Below, one piece after another: positions 6,903-13,273 of a DNA stretch of 15,619 nt. The notes beneath the pieces are model-generated. The model had not been told where the DNA came from, ran no database searches, and was given only the letters and a program-made list of their open reading frames with translations. Each line of letters begins with the position of its first letter. Positions within the stretch are counted from its first letter, which is position 1. The DNA comes from JAKPRU01 sp029568995 (GTDB taxonomy: Bacteria > Hinthialibacterota > Hinthialibacteria > Hinthialibacterales > JAKPRU01), in the NCBI GenBank assembly GCA_035430965.1, contig DAOMHQ010000125.1:1-15619 (forward strand), in the 5' to 3' direction. A program made the position numbers and the translations under genes.

Positions 6903-7937
6903 TCATCCCCGCCCATGTGAGGGGTCAATGGACATTTTGATGTCCTGGTCCTTGTTGTGGACGAAGCGGTGCAGGCAGGATTCGACATCCTCCAGGCCCC
7001 AGGTGCTGGTAACGATTCGGTCGCTATCGATGACACCGGCCTCGATGAGGCGAATGGCCTGCGCCAGGGTCCGGGGAGGCATTTTTGCTGCGATGATTCT
7101 TAGTTCTTTGTTGAACAGGTCGAATGGGGATACGGGAATGGTCACATTCTTATCGCAGACGCCAAAGACCATGAAAGTGCCGCCGGCGCGAATGTGCTCC
7201 ATGCCAAGGAGAATGCCATCCGGGGTACCGCTGCAATCGACTACGAGATCGAAATCGCCTTGGTATTCTTTTTTGAAATCCGCGATTCCATCGGGATGTC
7301 CGGTACACCAAACCCGGTCCGCGCCGAGTTCCCTGGCGAGCGTGGCGCGTTCTTCGATCACGTCGACCTGAACCAGTTCCGCAACACAGGAATGCGTGAT
7401 GAGATTATTCCACAACAGCCCTACTGTGCCCGCTCCAACCAGAAGAACCGAGGAACCGGGTTCGATCTCCAGCCGGTTGTATCCGTTGAGGACACAGGCA
7501 AGTGTTTCAGCGAGAATGCCGCCCGCCGCACTTACATGCGGGGCGATACGGTGGACATGGGTCCTCGGTGCGACCAGGTATTCCGCAAAGCCGCCCCACC
7601 GGGCATAGCCGATGATCCGGTAATTTTCGCAGAGATTGGTTCGTCCCCGTCGGCAGAATCGGCAAATTCCACAGCCGACGACGGGGTCGATACAGACCGT
7701 TTCCTCCTCGGTCAAATCGTTTACTCCCTGACCCAAACCGGCCACTGTACCGGTGATTTCATGGCCCAACGCGACAGGCGGCGTCGCACCAAGCGCGGTT
7801 CCTTCATACAGATGGACATCGGTTCCGCAGACGCCGCACGCGCGGACTTTCACCAGGACCTCGCCCGGGGGCGGAACGGGAACGGGGACCTCCCGAACCT
7901 CGATCTTCTCATTTCCCAGAAATACGGCGGCTTTCAT
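6903..7937 (-). CDS. Zinc-dependent medium-chain alcohol/polyol dehydrogenase
   Basis: A 344-residue cytoplasmic NAD(P)-dependent oxidoreductase of the sorbitol/threonine dehydrogenase branch. Catalytic zinc ligands are Cys37 (CGVCGTD), His59 and Glu60 (GHE), with a further family glutamate at 144 (AETLAC). A complete structural zinc site is formed by Cys89, Cys92, Cys95 and Cys103 (CGICRFC, then NLC). The Rossmann motif is GAGTVG (168-173). The next strand ends VQVDV, with an acidic residue that usually favours NAD over NADP. The substrate cannot be read from the sequence: L-iditol, L-threonine, butanediol and other secondary alcohols are all possible. ATG at 7937 is preferred over the longer frame to 8012, because the family N terminus MKAAVF starts there and GAGG lies six bases upstream. 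It stands alone, with no sugar-transport genes nearby. Confidence 0.88.
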   Translation of the reverse strand: MKAAVFLGNEKIEVREVPVPVPPPGEVLVKVRACGVCGTDVHLYEGTALGATPPVALGHEITGTVAGLGQGVNDLTEEETVCIDPVVGCGICRFCRRGRTNLCENYRIIGYARWGGFAEYLVAPRTHVHRIAPHVSAAGGILAETLACVLNGYNRLEIEPGSSVLLVGAGTVGLLWNNLITHSCVAELVQVDVIEERATLARELGADRVWCTGHPDGIADFKKEYQGDFDLVVDCSGTPDGILLGMEHIRAGGTFMVFGVCDKNVTIPVSPFDLFNKELRIIAAKMPPRTLAQAIRLIEAGVIDSDRIVTSTWGLEDVESCLHRFVHNKDQDIKMSIDPSHGRG

Positions 7938-8018
7938 GGAACACCTCGATTCAGACTCGGATACGCCGACATCTTCGTGCCCAATTGGGATTTCATCAAG
8001 GGGGAGGAACACCAGGAA

Positions 8019-8048
8019 AGGATGAAGAATGAATTATGAAGGATGAAA
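8019..8048. repeat. GGATGAA-type heptamer repeat patch
   Basis: Contains AGGATGAAGAATGAATTATG followed by AAGGATGAAA. It shares 19 bases with the patch at 6115-6133. A purine-only stretch rich in GAAGAAAAAGAAAAAAAAG follows to about 8090. Confidence 0.6.
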
Positions 8049-8095
8049 CGAAGAAAAAGAAAAAAAAGAGAAGAGGGAGACAAGGCAGGAATGAG

Positions 8096-8130
8096 AACGG
8101 GGCGTCCTGGTGTAAAAGACGCCCCGTTTT
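8096..8130. terminator. Strong hairpin downstream of yebC
   Basis: AACGGGGCGTC, an 11-base loop, GACGCCCCGTT: a perfect 11-bp stem 26 bp past the yebC stop codon. On the yebC strand the tail is TTCTCATTCC. On the plus strand it is TTTTGG, and no plus-strand gene ends here. Its position makes it the likely yebC terminator, possibly bidirectional. Confidence 0.65.
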
Positions 8131-8153
8131 GGATTGCGAATGGAGGAAAACGA

Positions 8154-8906
8154 TCACGCCTCTGCGGCGGCCATGATTTCCTCGGGAATATCGAAGTTCG
8201 CGTAGACATTCTGCACATCATCGTGATCTTCGATGAATTCCATGAGTTTAAGCATGGTTTCAGCGGTTTTGCCTTCAAGTTTGATCGTGTTGGAGGGGAT
8301 GCGTGTCAGTTCGGCCACTTCCGGCGTGATTCCGAGACCGGCAATGGCCTCTTTGACCGTCTCGAAGTCGGCAATGCTGCTGACAACCTCCATGGTATCG
8401 TCCTCTTCCTTGACATCCTCTGCGCCGGCCTCAAGAACGGCCTCCATGAAAGCATCCTCATCCTTGACCGCGGATTTGCTGAGAGAAATCAGGCCCCGTC
8501 GATGAAACATGTGGGAAACACAGCCGGATGCGCCGAGGTTGCCGCCATACTTGGAGAACAGATGGCGGATTTCAGCGGTGGTGCGGTTCCGGTTGTCCGT
8601 TACGCATTCGACATAGATGGCAACACCGCCGGGTCCATACCCCTCATACGTGACCTCCTCGTAGGTTACGCCTTCCAGTTCGCCGGTACCTTTTTTGATG
8701 GCTTTCTCCACATTGGCGGCGGGCATGTTGGCGGCTCTGGCCGCCGCGACCGCCGTGCGGAGTCGGGGATTGCCATCGGGGTCACCGCCGCCGGACCGGG
8801 CCGCGACGGTGATTTCCTTGATTAGTTTGGTGAAAATCTTACCGCGTTGAGCATCCATCTTCGCCTTTTTGTGCTTGATGGTGCTCCATTTTGAGTGGCC
8901 GGACAT
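8154..8906 (-). CDS. yebC: YebC/TACO1-family protein
   Basis: A 250-residue protein with the highly conserved opening MSGHSKWSTIKHKKAKMDAQ and the family segments IFTKLIKEITVAA, NPRLRTAVAAARAANMP and YEGYGPGGVAIYVE. YebC proteins were long described as DNA-binding regulators (PmpR). The mitochondrial member TACO1 and recent bacterial work link the family to translation of difficult sequences such as proline stretches. The start has AGGAGG seven bases upstream. Length is normal. It follows ilvC on the same strand after 296 bp of repeats. The usual ruvCAB neighbours are absent from this window. The strong hairpin at 8096-8130 probably ends its transcript. Confidence 0.95.
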   Translation of the reverse strand: MSGHSKWSTIKHKKAKMDAQRGKIFTKLIKEITVAARSGGGDPDGNPRLRTAVAAARAANMPAANVEKAIKKGTGELEGVTYEEVTYEGYGPGGVAIYVECVTDNRNRTTAEIRHLFSKYGGNLGASGCVSHMFHRRGLISLSKSAVKDEDAFMEAVLEAGAEDVKEEDDTMEVVSSIADFETVKEAIAGLGITPEVAELTRIPSNTIKLEGKTAETMLKLMEFIEDHDDVQNVYANFDIPEEIMAAAEA

Positions 8907-8919
8907 CTCCGATCCTCCT

Positions 8920-9054
8920 CTATTCGAAAAAGACTTGTGTGAACTCGAATGAACCCACCTGCGTCAAGCTACCATAGCGCACAAACCGCAGCAAGCCGGA
9001 GCCTGAAAAATTGCAGACTCCGAACAACTCCTCCTGAGAAAACTCGCCCTTCAA
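8920..9054 (-). other. Possible decayed coding remnant between the hairpin repeats and yebC
   Basis: After the last hairpin repeat, the minus strand stays open for about 45 codons (LKGEFSQEELFGVCNFSG, then GLLRFVRYGSLTQVG, then SFEFTQVFFE) and stops just before the yebC Shine-Dalgarno. The composition looks protein-like, but there is no start codon or ribosome site of its own. It may be the 3' end of a lost gene, or chance. The 33-bp repeats are a multiple of three and so keep the frame open artificially. Nothing else was recognised in 8907-9054. Confidence 0.2.
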
Positions 9055-9186
9055 CCAGTAGGTCAGGCGTCTCTGCCTGACAGCTACCCAGTAGGCCAGA
9101 CGCCTCTGCCTGACAGCTACCCAGTAGGCCAGACGCCTCTGCCTGACAGCTACCCAGTACGTCAGGCGTCTCTGCCTGACAGCTAC
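9055..9186. repeat. Four tandem 33-bp hairpin repeats
   Basis: Head-to-tail copies at 9055-9087, 9088-9120, 9121-9153 and 9154-9186, with no unique spacers. Each holds arms of seven bases. Copies 1 and 4 have perfect arms (GTCAGGC and GCCTGAC). Copies 2 and 3 differ in the left arm. Read as minus-strand RNA, the changes become G-U pairs, so all four can still fold. Lying 3' of ilvC and 5' of yebC, they could protect the ilv mRNA end or act as a transcription brake. Confidence 0.85.
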
Positions 9187-9202
9187 CTGGAGATGGGCGT
9201 TA

Positions 9203-10228
9203 TTATCCGAGTTCTTTGACCTCGCCCAGGGCGGCACCCTTTTTCTTGATGAACGGCATCATGCCGCGCAACATTTTGCCGACTTTCTCCAGTTGGGAGA
9301 CGGCATCTTTGCGACGCAAAGCGTTGAACACGGGGCGCTTTGCCTGGTTTTCCAGGATCCACTCGCGGGCGAACTCGCCGGTCTGGATTTCCTTGAGGAT
9401 TTTGCGCATTTCCTTGCGGGTTTCCTCGGTGATAATGCGGGGTCCGCGTGTCAGGTCGCCAAACTCGGCGGTATCCGAGACAGAATAGCGCATCCCGGTG
9501 ATTCCGGCCTCGTAGATCAGATCGACGATCAGCTTGGTCTCATGCAGGCATTCGAAATAGGCCATTTCGGGCTGATAGCCTGCCTCAACGAGGGTCTCAA
9601 ATCCAGCCTTGATAAGCGCCGTCAGCCCACCACAGAGAACCACCTGCTCTCCGAACAGGTCTGTTTCGGTTTCCTCGAGGAACGAGGTCTCGATGACACC
9701 GGCGCGGGTTCCGCCGACACCCTTCGCATACGCGAGGGACTTGTCTTTGGCTTTGCCGGAAGCATCCTGGTGAATGGCGATCAGGCACGGCACGCCGCTT
9801 CCTTCCACGTAGGTCTTGCGCAGGAGATGCCCCGGCCCCTTGGGAGCGACCATGATCACATCAATGGTTTTCGGAGGCACGATCTGGCCGAAATGGATGT
9901 TGAATCCATGCGCGAAAAGAAGGGCCTGCCCATCCCTCAGGTTGGCCTTGATTTCGGAATCATAGACCATCGCCTGGAGTTGATCCGGGACAGTCATGGT
10001 GATGAGGTCGGCCTGTCTGGTCAAATCCGCTGCCGTCATGGGCGCGAATTTGTGAGAGACGGCGAGATCGTAGTTCGGTCCGGGGACCTCCGCGACAATG
10101 ACATCCAGGCCGCTGTCCCGAAGGTTCTGGGCATGGGAATGCCCCTGGCTGCCGTAGCCGACGATCCCGATTTTCTTGCCCTTGAGCACATCCAGATTGG
10201 CGTCTTTATCGTAGTACACAGTTACCAT
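9203..10228 (-). CDS. ilvC: Ketol-acid reductoisomerase, class I
   Basis: A 341-residue enzyme that isomerizes and reduces acetolactate (or acetohydroxybutyrate) to the dihydroxy acid, the second common step of valine, leucine and isoleucine synthesis. The Rossmann motif is GYGSQG (24-29). The central active-site stretch VAPKGPGH and the two-metal ligands in DLFGEQ and YFECLHETKLI are present, as is the substrate serine in RYSVSDTAEFG. The cofactor loop after strand two reads VAEVPGPNYD (45-54): Glu47 replaces the usual neutral residue, and the Arg and Ser residues that hold the NADPH 2'-phosphate are missing, suggesting NADH use. ATG at 10228 has AGGAG seven bases upstream. The longer frame to 10273 lacks that. 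It is the third gene of the ilv unit, 93 bp after ilvN. Confidence 0.96.
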   Translation of the reverse strand: MVTVYYDKDANLDVLKGKKIGIVGYGSQGHSHAQNLRDSGLDVIVAEVPGPNYDLAVSHKFAPMTAADLTRQADLITMTVPDQLQAMVYDSEIKANLRDGQALLFAHGFNIHFGQIVPPKTIDVIMVAPKGPGHLLRKTYVEGSGVPCLIAIHQDASGKAKDKSLAYAKGVGGTRAGVIETSFLEETETDLFGEQVVLCGGLTALIKAGFETLVEAGYQPEMAYFECLHETKLIVDLIYEAGITGMRYSVSDTAEFGDLTRGPRIITEETRKEMRKILKEIQTGEFAREWILENQAKRPVFNALRRKDAVSQLEKVGKMLRGMMPFIKKKGAALGEVKELG

Positions 10229-10275
10229 AGCGATTCTCCTCATGCTGAGATTGATGTCGTCAGGGAATTCCATTG

Positions 10276-10284
10276 ACTATAACA
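10276..10284 (-). promoter_or_regulatory. Possible extended -10 promoter before ilvC
   Basis: TGTTATAGT on the minus strand fits the extended -10 pattern TGnTATAAT. There is no convincing -35. It would give ilvC a message independent of the ilvB attenuator, from a start near 10269. Confidence 0.25.
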
Positions 10285-10321
10285 GAACTCGGCTTTTCGG
10301 GCCATGTCGGGGTAGCCGGAT

Positions 10322-10855
10322 TCAGGTCTCCTCGACAATCCCGCGCGCCATGGCAACCCGTCCGGAACGAGCAACCTCCAGGATACCGTACGGATCAAGG
10401 CATCGAAGAAGCGCGTGGATTTTGCCCTGGTTGCCGGTGGCCTCCACGATCATGGAGCGTTCGGACAGGTTGACGATTTTGGCCCGGTAGACATCGGCGA
10501 TCTGGAGGATCTGGGTGCGTTTGGTTCCGTTATCCGCCGACACTTTCACCAGGATCATTTCACGATCGACGATATCCCGGTCCTCCACGGAGAAGTCATG
10601 AACCTCCAGCGTATCGACCAGTTTGCCGAGCTGTTTGCGGACCTGGTTCATAATGCTCCGGTCGCCGGGAACAACGATGGTCATCCGGGAGACTTGCGGA
10701 TTCTCGGTTTCGGCCACCGAAAGGCTTTCGATGTTATAGCCCCGCGCAGAGAACAGCCCGGCGACGCGGGCAAGAACGCCGGAGCGGTTTTCAACGAGGA
10801 CAAAGAAGATATGACGAATGAATTCCTGATTGCCGTTGTTTGCGTTTGCAGCCAT
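10322..10855 (-). CDS. ilvN: Acetolactate synthase small (regulatory) subunit
   Basis: A 177-residue subunit that activates the IlvB catalytic chain and carries valine feedback inhibition. The N-terminal ACT domain (about 12-90) shows the standard pattern FVLVENRSGVLARVAGLFSA, then RGYNIESLSVAETE. A C-terminal ferredoxin-like domain follows (about 96-165; ILQIADVYRAKIVNLSERSM). Length fits the IlvH-like long form rather than the short E. coli IlvN. AGGAGG lies five bases upstream of the ATG. The gene begins 19 bp after the ilvB stop codon, so the two subunits are almost certainly made together. The symbol ilvH would be equally valid. Confidence 0.96.
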   Translation of the reverse strand: MAANANNGNQEFIRHIFFVLVENRSGVLARVAGLFSARGYNIESLSVAETENPQVSRMTIVVPGDRSIMNQVRKQLGKLVDTLEVHDFSVEDRDIVDREMILVKVSADNGTKRTQILQIADVYRAKIVNLSERSMIVEATGNQGKIHALLRCLDPYGILEVARSGRVAMARGIVEET

Positions 10856-10874
10856 GATTTCCTCCTGTCAGATG

Positions 10875-12674
10875 TTACGCCATTCCTTCGAGCATTTGAC
10901 TGAGCGAGGCCCCGGCGGGGACCATGGGATACACGTTTTCCTCCCGTGTAACCCACACATCGATGAGGCACACCTGGTCATTGGAGAACGCCTCTTTCAG
11001 GACGGCCTCCAGTTCGGAACGTTTCGTAACCCGTCTTCCCCAGGCCCCATACGCCTGGGCCAGCTCGGCAAAATTCGGACGGTAGTCCTGTTCCTGCCAG
11101 GAGCCGTAAGAGGACGGATCCATTCCGGGGTGGGGTCGGACCAGTTCGGTGGCAGAGTAGTTCTTCTTGTAGAACAGGTCCTGCCACTGGCGCACCATGC
11201 CCAGCCAGCCATTGTTCACAATGACGACCTTCACGGGCAGGTTGTTGTACACGGCGGTGGCCATTTCCTGGATATTCATCTGGATGGAGCCGTCGCCCGC
11301 GATGTCGATCACCAGCCGTCCGGGATGGCCCACCTGAGCGCCAATGGCCGCCGGGAACCCGTAGCCCATTGTGCCGAGTCCACCGGAGGTCAACCAGCAG
11401 CGGGGACGGGTGAACGTATAATACTGAGCGGTCCACATCTGATGCTGACCCACCTCGCTGGCAATGATGGCATCATCGGGAGCCAGTCGGCACACCTGCT
11501 CGATGAGGTACTGCGGCTTGATTTCCTCCTCGGCGCAGTGGTTGTAGCGCAACGGATACTGCTTCTTCCACTGAGCGACCTGCTCGATCCATTCATCCGT
11601 ATCGCACCGATCCGCCAACTTGTTCAGATCGCCCAGAATGTTTTTCACATCGCCGACCAGGTCCACATCGACCGCGACATTTTTGCTGATGGACGAGGGG
11701 TCGATATCCGCATGGATGATTTTCGCATCGGGCGCGAACTCGCTGATCTTGCCGGTGACGCGGTCATCGAATCGGGACCCGACCGCGATGAGAACATCGC
11801 ACGACTGGACGGCCTTGTTGGCGTATACGGTTCCGTGCATCCCCAGCATGAGCAGGGCCAGCGGATGCGTTTCCGGAAATGCGCCCAGTCCCATCAGGGT
11901 CGTGGTGACCGGGATATTTGCCCGTGTGGCGAACTGGAACAGATCATCGGCGGCATCCGCGTTAATCACGCCGCCCCCCGCGTAGATCAGGGGACACTTC
12001 GAATGCTTGATCAACTCCCAGGCCTGTTTGACCTTGTCCATCGGTGCGGAGGTCTGGATATGGTAGCCTGGCAGGAGAGGTTCATCCGGGTAGACGTAGT
12101 TTTCGAGTGTGGCTTTCTGGATATCCTTGGGAATATCCACAACGACAGGCCCCGGTCTTCCGGTCCGGGCGATATGAAAGGCATTCCGGATAATCTGGGG
12201 CAGTTCCCGGATGTTTTTCACGAGATAGTTGTGTTTCGTAACCGGTCGTGTAATCCCGACGACATCGGCCTCCTGGAAGGCATCATTGCCGATGAGCGGT
12301 GTGGGGACCTGTCCGGAAATCACGACAAGAGGAATGGAATCCATGTAGGCGTCGGCCAGGCCGGTCACCGTGTTGGTCGCGCCGGGGCCGGAGGTTACAA
12401 TGACCACGCCGACCTTGCCCGTGGAGCGGGCATAGCCTTCGGCCATGTGCATGGCCCCCTGCTCATGCCGAACGAGAACGAAGCGGATTTTCTCGGATCG
12501 GTTGAGCATATCGAACACATCAATGATGGCTCCACCGGGGAATCCGAACGCGACTTCGGTTCCCTCCCGTTCCAGAGCATCAATGACAATCTGTGCGCCG
12601 AGCGTGGCCCGTGGTTCATTTGAGATGGCGGGCGGTGCGGCGGATTCCGTTTTGCCTTGCGGCTTCCTGGGCAT
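10875..12674 (-). CDS. ilvB: Acetolactate synthase large (catalytic) subunit
   Basis: A 599-residue thiamine-diphosphate enzyme that condenses pyruvate with pyruvate or 2-ketobutyrate, the first step of branched-chain amino acid synthesis. An N-terminal pyrimidine-binding domain has the catalytic glutamate in RHEQGA (Glu71), preceded by FGFPGGAI. A central FAD-type domain follows. The C-terminal pyrophosphate-binding domain has the motif from GDGS (about 459-462) to the NN pair about 27 residues later. The MVPAGASL tail is typical of biosynthetic ALS. About 20 polar residues precede the conserved core. The start has GGAGG six bases upstream. The gene sits 50 nt after a strong terminator hairpin preceded by a valine-rich leader ORF, so transcription is probably controlled by attenuation. 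ilvN and ilvC follow. Confidence 0.97.
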   Translation of the reverse strand: MPRKPQGKTESAAPPAISNEPRATLGAQIVIDALEREGTEVAFGFPGGAIIDVFDMLNRSEKIRFVLVRHEQGAMHMAEGYARSTGKVGVVIVTSGPGATNTVTGLADAYMDSIPLVVISGQVPTPLIGNDAFQEADVVGITRPVTKHNYLVKNIRELPQIIRNAFHIARTGRPGPVVVDIPKDIQKATLENYVYPDEPLLPGYHIQTSAPMDKVKQAWELIKHSKCPLIYAGGGVINADAADDLFQFATRANIPVTTTLMGLGAFPETHPLALLMLGMHGTVYANKAVQSCDVLIAVGSRFDDRVTGKISEFAPDAKIIHADIDPSSISKNVAVDVDLVGDVKNILGDLNKLADRCDTDEWIEQVAQWKKQYPLRYNHCAEEEIKPQYLIEQVCRLAPDDAIIASEVGQHQMWTAQYYTFTRPRCWLTSGGLGTMGYGFPAAIGAQVGHPGRLVIDIAGDGSIQMNIQEMATAVYNNLPVKVVIVNNGWLGMVRQWQDLFYKKNYSATELVRPHPGMDPSSYGSWQEQDYRPNFAELAQAYGAWGRRVTKRSELEAVLKEAFSNDQVCLIDVWVTREENVYPMVPAGASLSQMLEGMA

Positions 12675-12712
12675 GGTTTTCCTCCAACCACTGCGTGAGA
12701 TATCGAGTCTCC

Positions 12713-12753
12713 CGAAATGAAATAGGCCGTGGGCGCTTTCGCCGCCCACGGCC
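12713..12753 (-). terminator. Attenuator terminator upstream of ilvB (regions 3:4)
   Basis: On the minus strand GGCCGTGGGCG (12743-12753), loop GCGAAAG, CGCCCACGGCC (12725-12735): a perfect 11-bp GC-rich stem, followed by TATTTCATTT. It ends about 50 nt before ilvB, between the leader ORF and the structural genes. The T-tail is interrupted, but the stem is very stable. Confidence 0.8.
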
Positions 12754-12810
12754 TCTGGGGATTCTTTTTGGATTCGAGCTCTACCTCCCCACGGCCATGG
12801 GCGTAGGGGT
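12750..12810 (-). promoter_or_regulatory. Antiterminator and pause hairpin elements of the ilv attenuator
   Basis: Three segments can pair in mutually exclusive ways. Region 1 ACCCCTACG (12802-12810) pairs with region 2 CCGTGGGG (12787-12794), with one bulge. Region 2 GGCCGTGGGG (12787-12796) pairs with CCCCAGAGGCC (12750-12760) through GGCC:GGCC and GGGG:CCCC. The second pairing uses the base of the terminator left arm and so excludes the terminator. Region 1 lies just after the Val codons, where a stalled ribosome would cover it. The fold was worked out by hand. Confidence 0.65.
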
Positions 12811-12876
12811 CGCTACAACGACGACAGCGACGACGCCGAGAAACATACCGCTGGGAAGAAGAGCCATCGTGTTCAT
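12781..12876 (-). CDS. ilvB leader peptide (attenuator), 31 residues
   Basis: A 31-codon ORF, too short for ordinary gene finders: MNTMALLPSGMFLG, then VVAVVVVATPTPMAVGR. Six of the seven codons 15-21 are valine (GTC GTC GCT GTC GTC GTT GTA). Leucine occurs at codons 6, 7 and 13, and there is no isoleucine. The pattern LLP, then a short stretch, then a valine run closely recalls the E. coli ilvBN leader peptide (LLPTAPSAAVVVV), which senses Val and Leu. The peptide itself has no expected function; it reports charged tRNA-Val supply. No Shine-Dalgarno precedes the ATG, which lies about 4 nt after the predicted transcription start, so the message would be nearly leaderless. The stop codon falls next to region 2 of the attenuator, as in known cases. 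Confidence 0.85.
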   Translation of the reverse strand: MNTMALLPSGMFLGVVAVVVVATPTPMAVGR

Positions 12877-12886
12877 AATTGGAGGA

Positions 12887-12915
12887 AATATAGCGATGGA
12901 AGGCGGGAATGTCAA
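12887..12915 (-). promoter_or_regulatory. Promoter of the ilv leader-ilvBNC operon
   Basis: TTGACA (12910-12915), 17-bp spacer, TATATT (12887-12892), an almost perfect sigma-70 type promoter. The predicted start is near 12880, four bases before the leader ATG. It is the best promoter in the window. Confidence 0.8.
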
Positions 12916-12940
12916 GGGAAAAGATCCCCTATCTTATCCC

Positions 12941-13237
12941 TTTCTTCAATTCTTAATTCTTAATTCTCAATTCTTAATTCTTAATTCTCCCCCTCCTCTT
13001 TCTCTTTTTGTGTCTTTGAGTCTTTGTGGTTCCCTCCTCCCTTTTCTTCAACCTTCAATCTCTCCGTTCCTTTCTTCAATTCTTAATTCTTAATTCTCAA
13101 TTCTCCCCCTCCTCTTTCTCTTTTTGTGTCTTTGAGTCTTTGTGGTTCCCTCCTCCCTTTTCTTCAACCTTCAATCTCTCCGTTCCTTTCTTCAATTCTT
13201 AATTCTTAATTCTCAATTCTTAATTCTCAATTCTCCC
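12941..13237. repeat. Duplicated 82-bp pyrimidine-rich unit set in AT heptamer repeats
   Basis: Two identical 82-bp copies (12989-13070 and 13105-13186; contain TTTGTGTCTTTGAGTCTTTG) are separated and flanked by blocks of the TTCTTAA/TTCTCAA heptamer (12941-12988, 13071-13104, 13187-13234). The three blocks are 48, 34 and 48 bp long, differing by exactly two heptamers. Identity of the two copies points to a recent duplication, probably by slippage or recombination in the heptamers. No gene is present in 12916-13273. Confidence 0.92.
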
Positions 13238-13265
13238 CTTCATCCTTCATCCTTCATCCTTCATC
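13238..13265. repeat. Four CTTCATC heptamers upstream of the first DUF115 gene
   Basis: Four perfect tandem units, ending eight bases before the ATG. A matching four-unit array with one changed base sits at the same place before the second paralogue (15120-15147). There is no Shine-Dalgarno between array and ATG. Confidence 0.9.
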
Positions 13266-13273
13266 CTTCTCCC

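Noticed and set aside
7980..7989. CCCAATTGGG palindrome upstream of the dehydrogenase gene
   Set aside because: A perfect 10-bp palindrome, but short, single, and not tied to a convincing promoter.
9055..9186. CRISPR array
   Set aside because: The repeats are directly head to tail with no unique spacers, and no cas genes are near.
8920..9237. 105-residue minus-strand ORF with repeated VAVRQRRLAYW
   Set aside because: The repeated peptide is a by-product of 33-bp hairpin repeats that happen to be a multiple of three; no ribosome site, and it overlaps the ilvC 3' end.
10830..12623. 597-residue plus-strand ORF opposite ilvB
   Set aside because: A shadow of a well-supported minus-strand gene; the translation has no recognisable domain.
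13142..13273. N-terminal extension of the first DUF115 protein
   Set aside because: It translates the duplicated repeat DNA, and the paralogue starts with the same MSLF at the later ATG.
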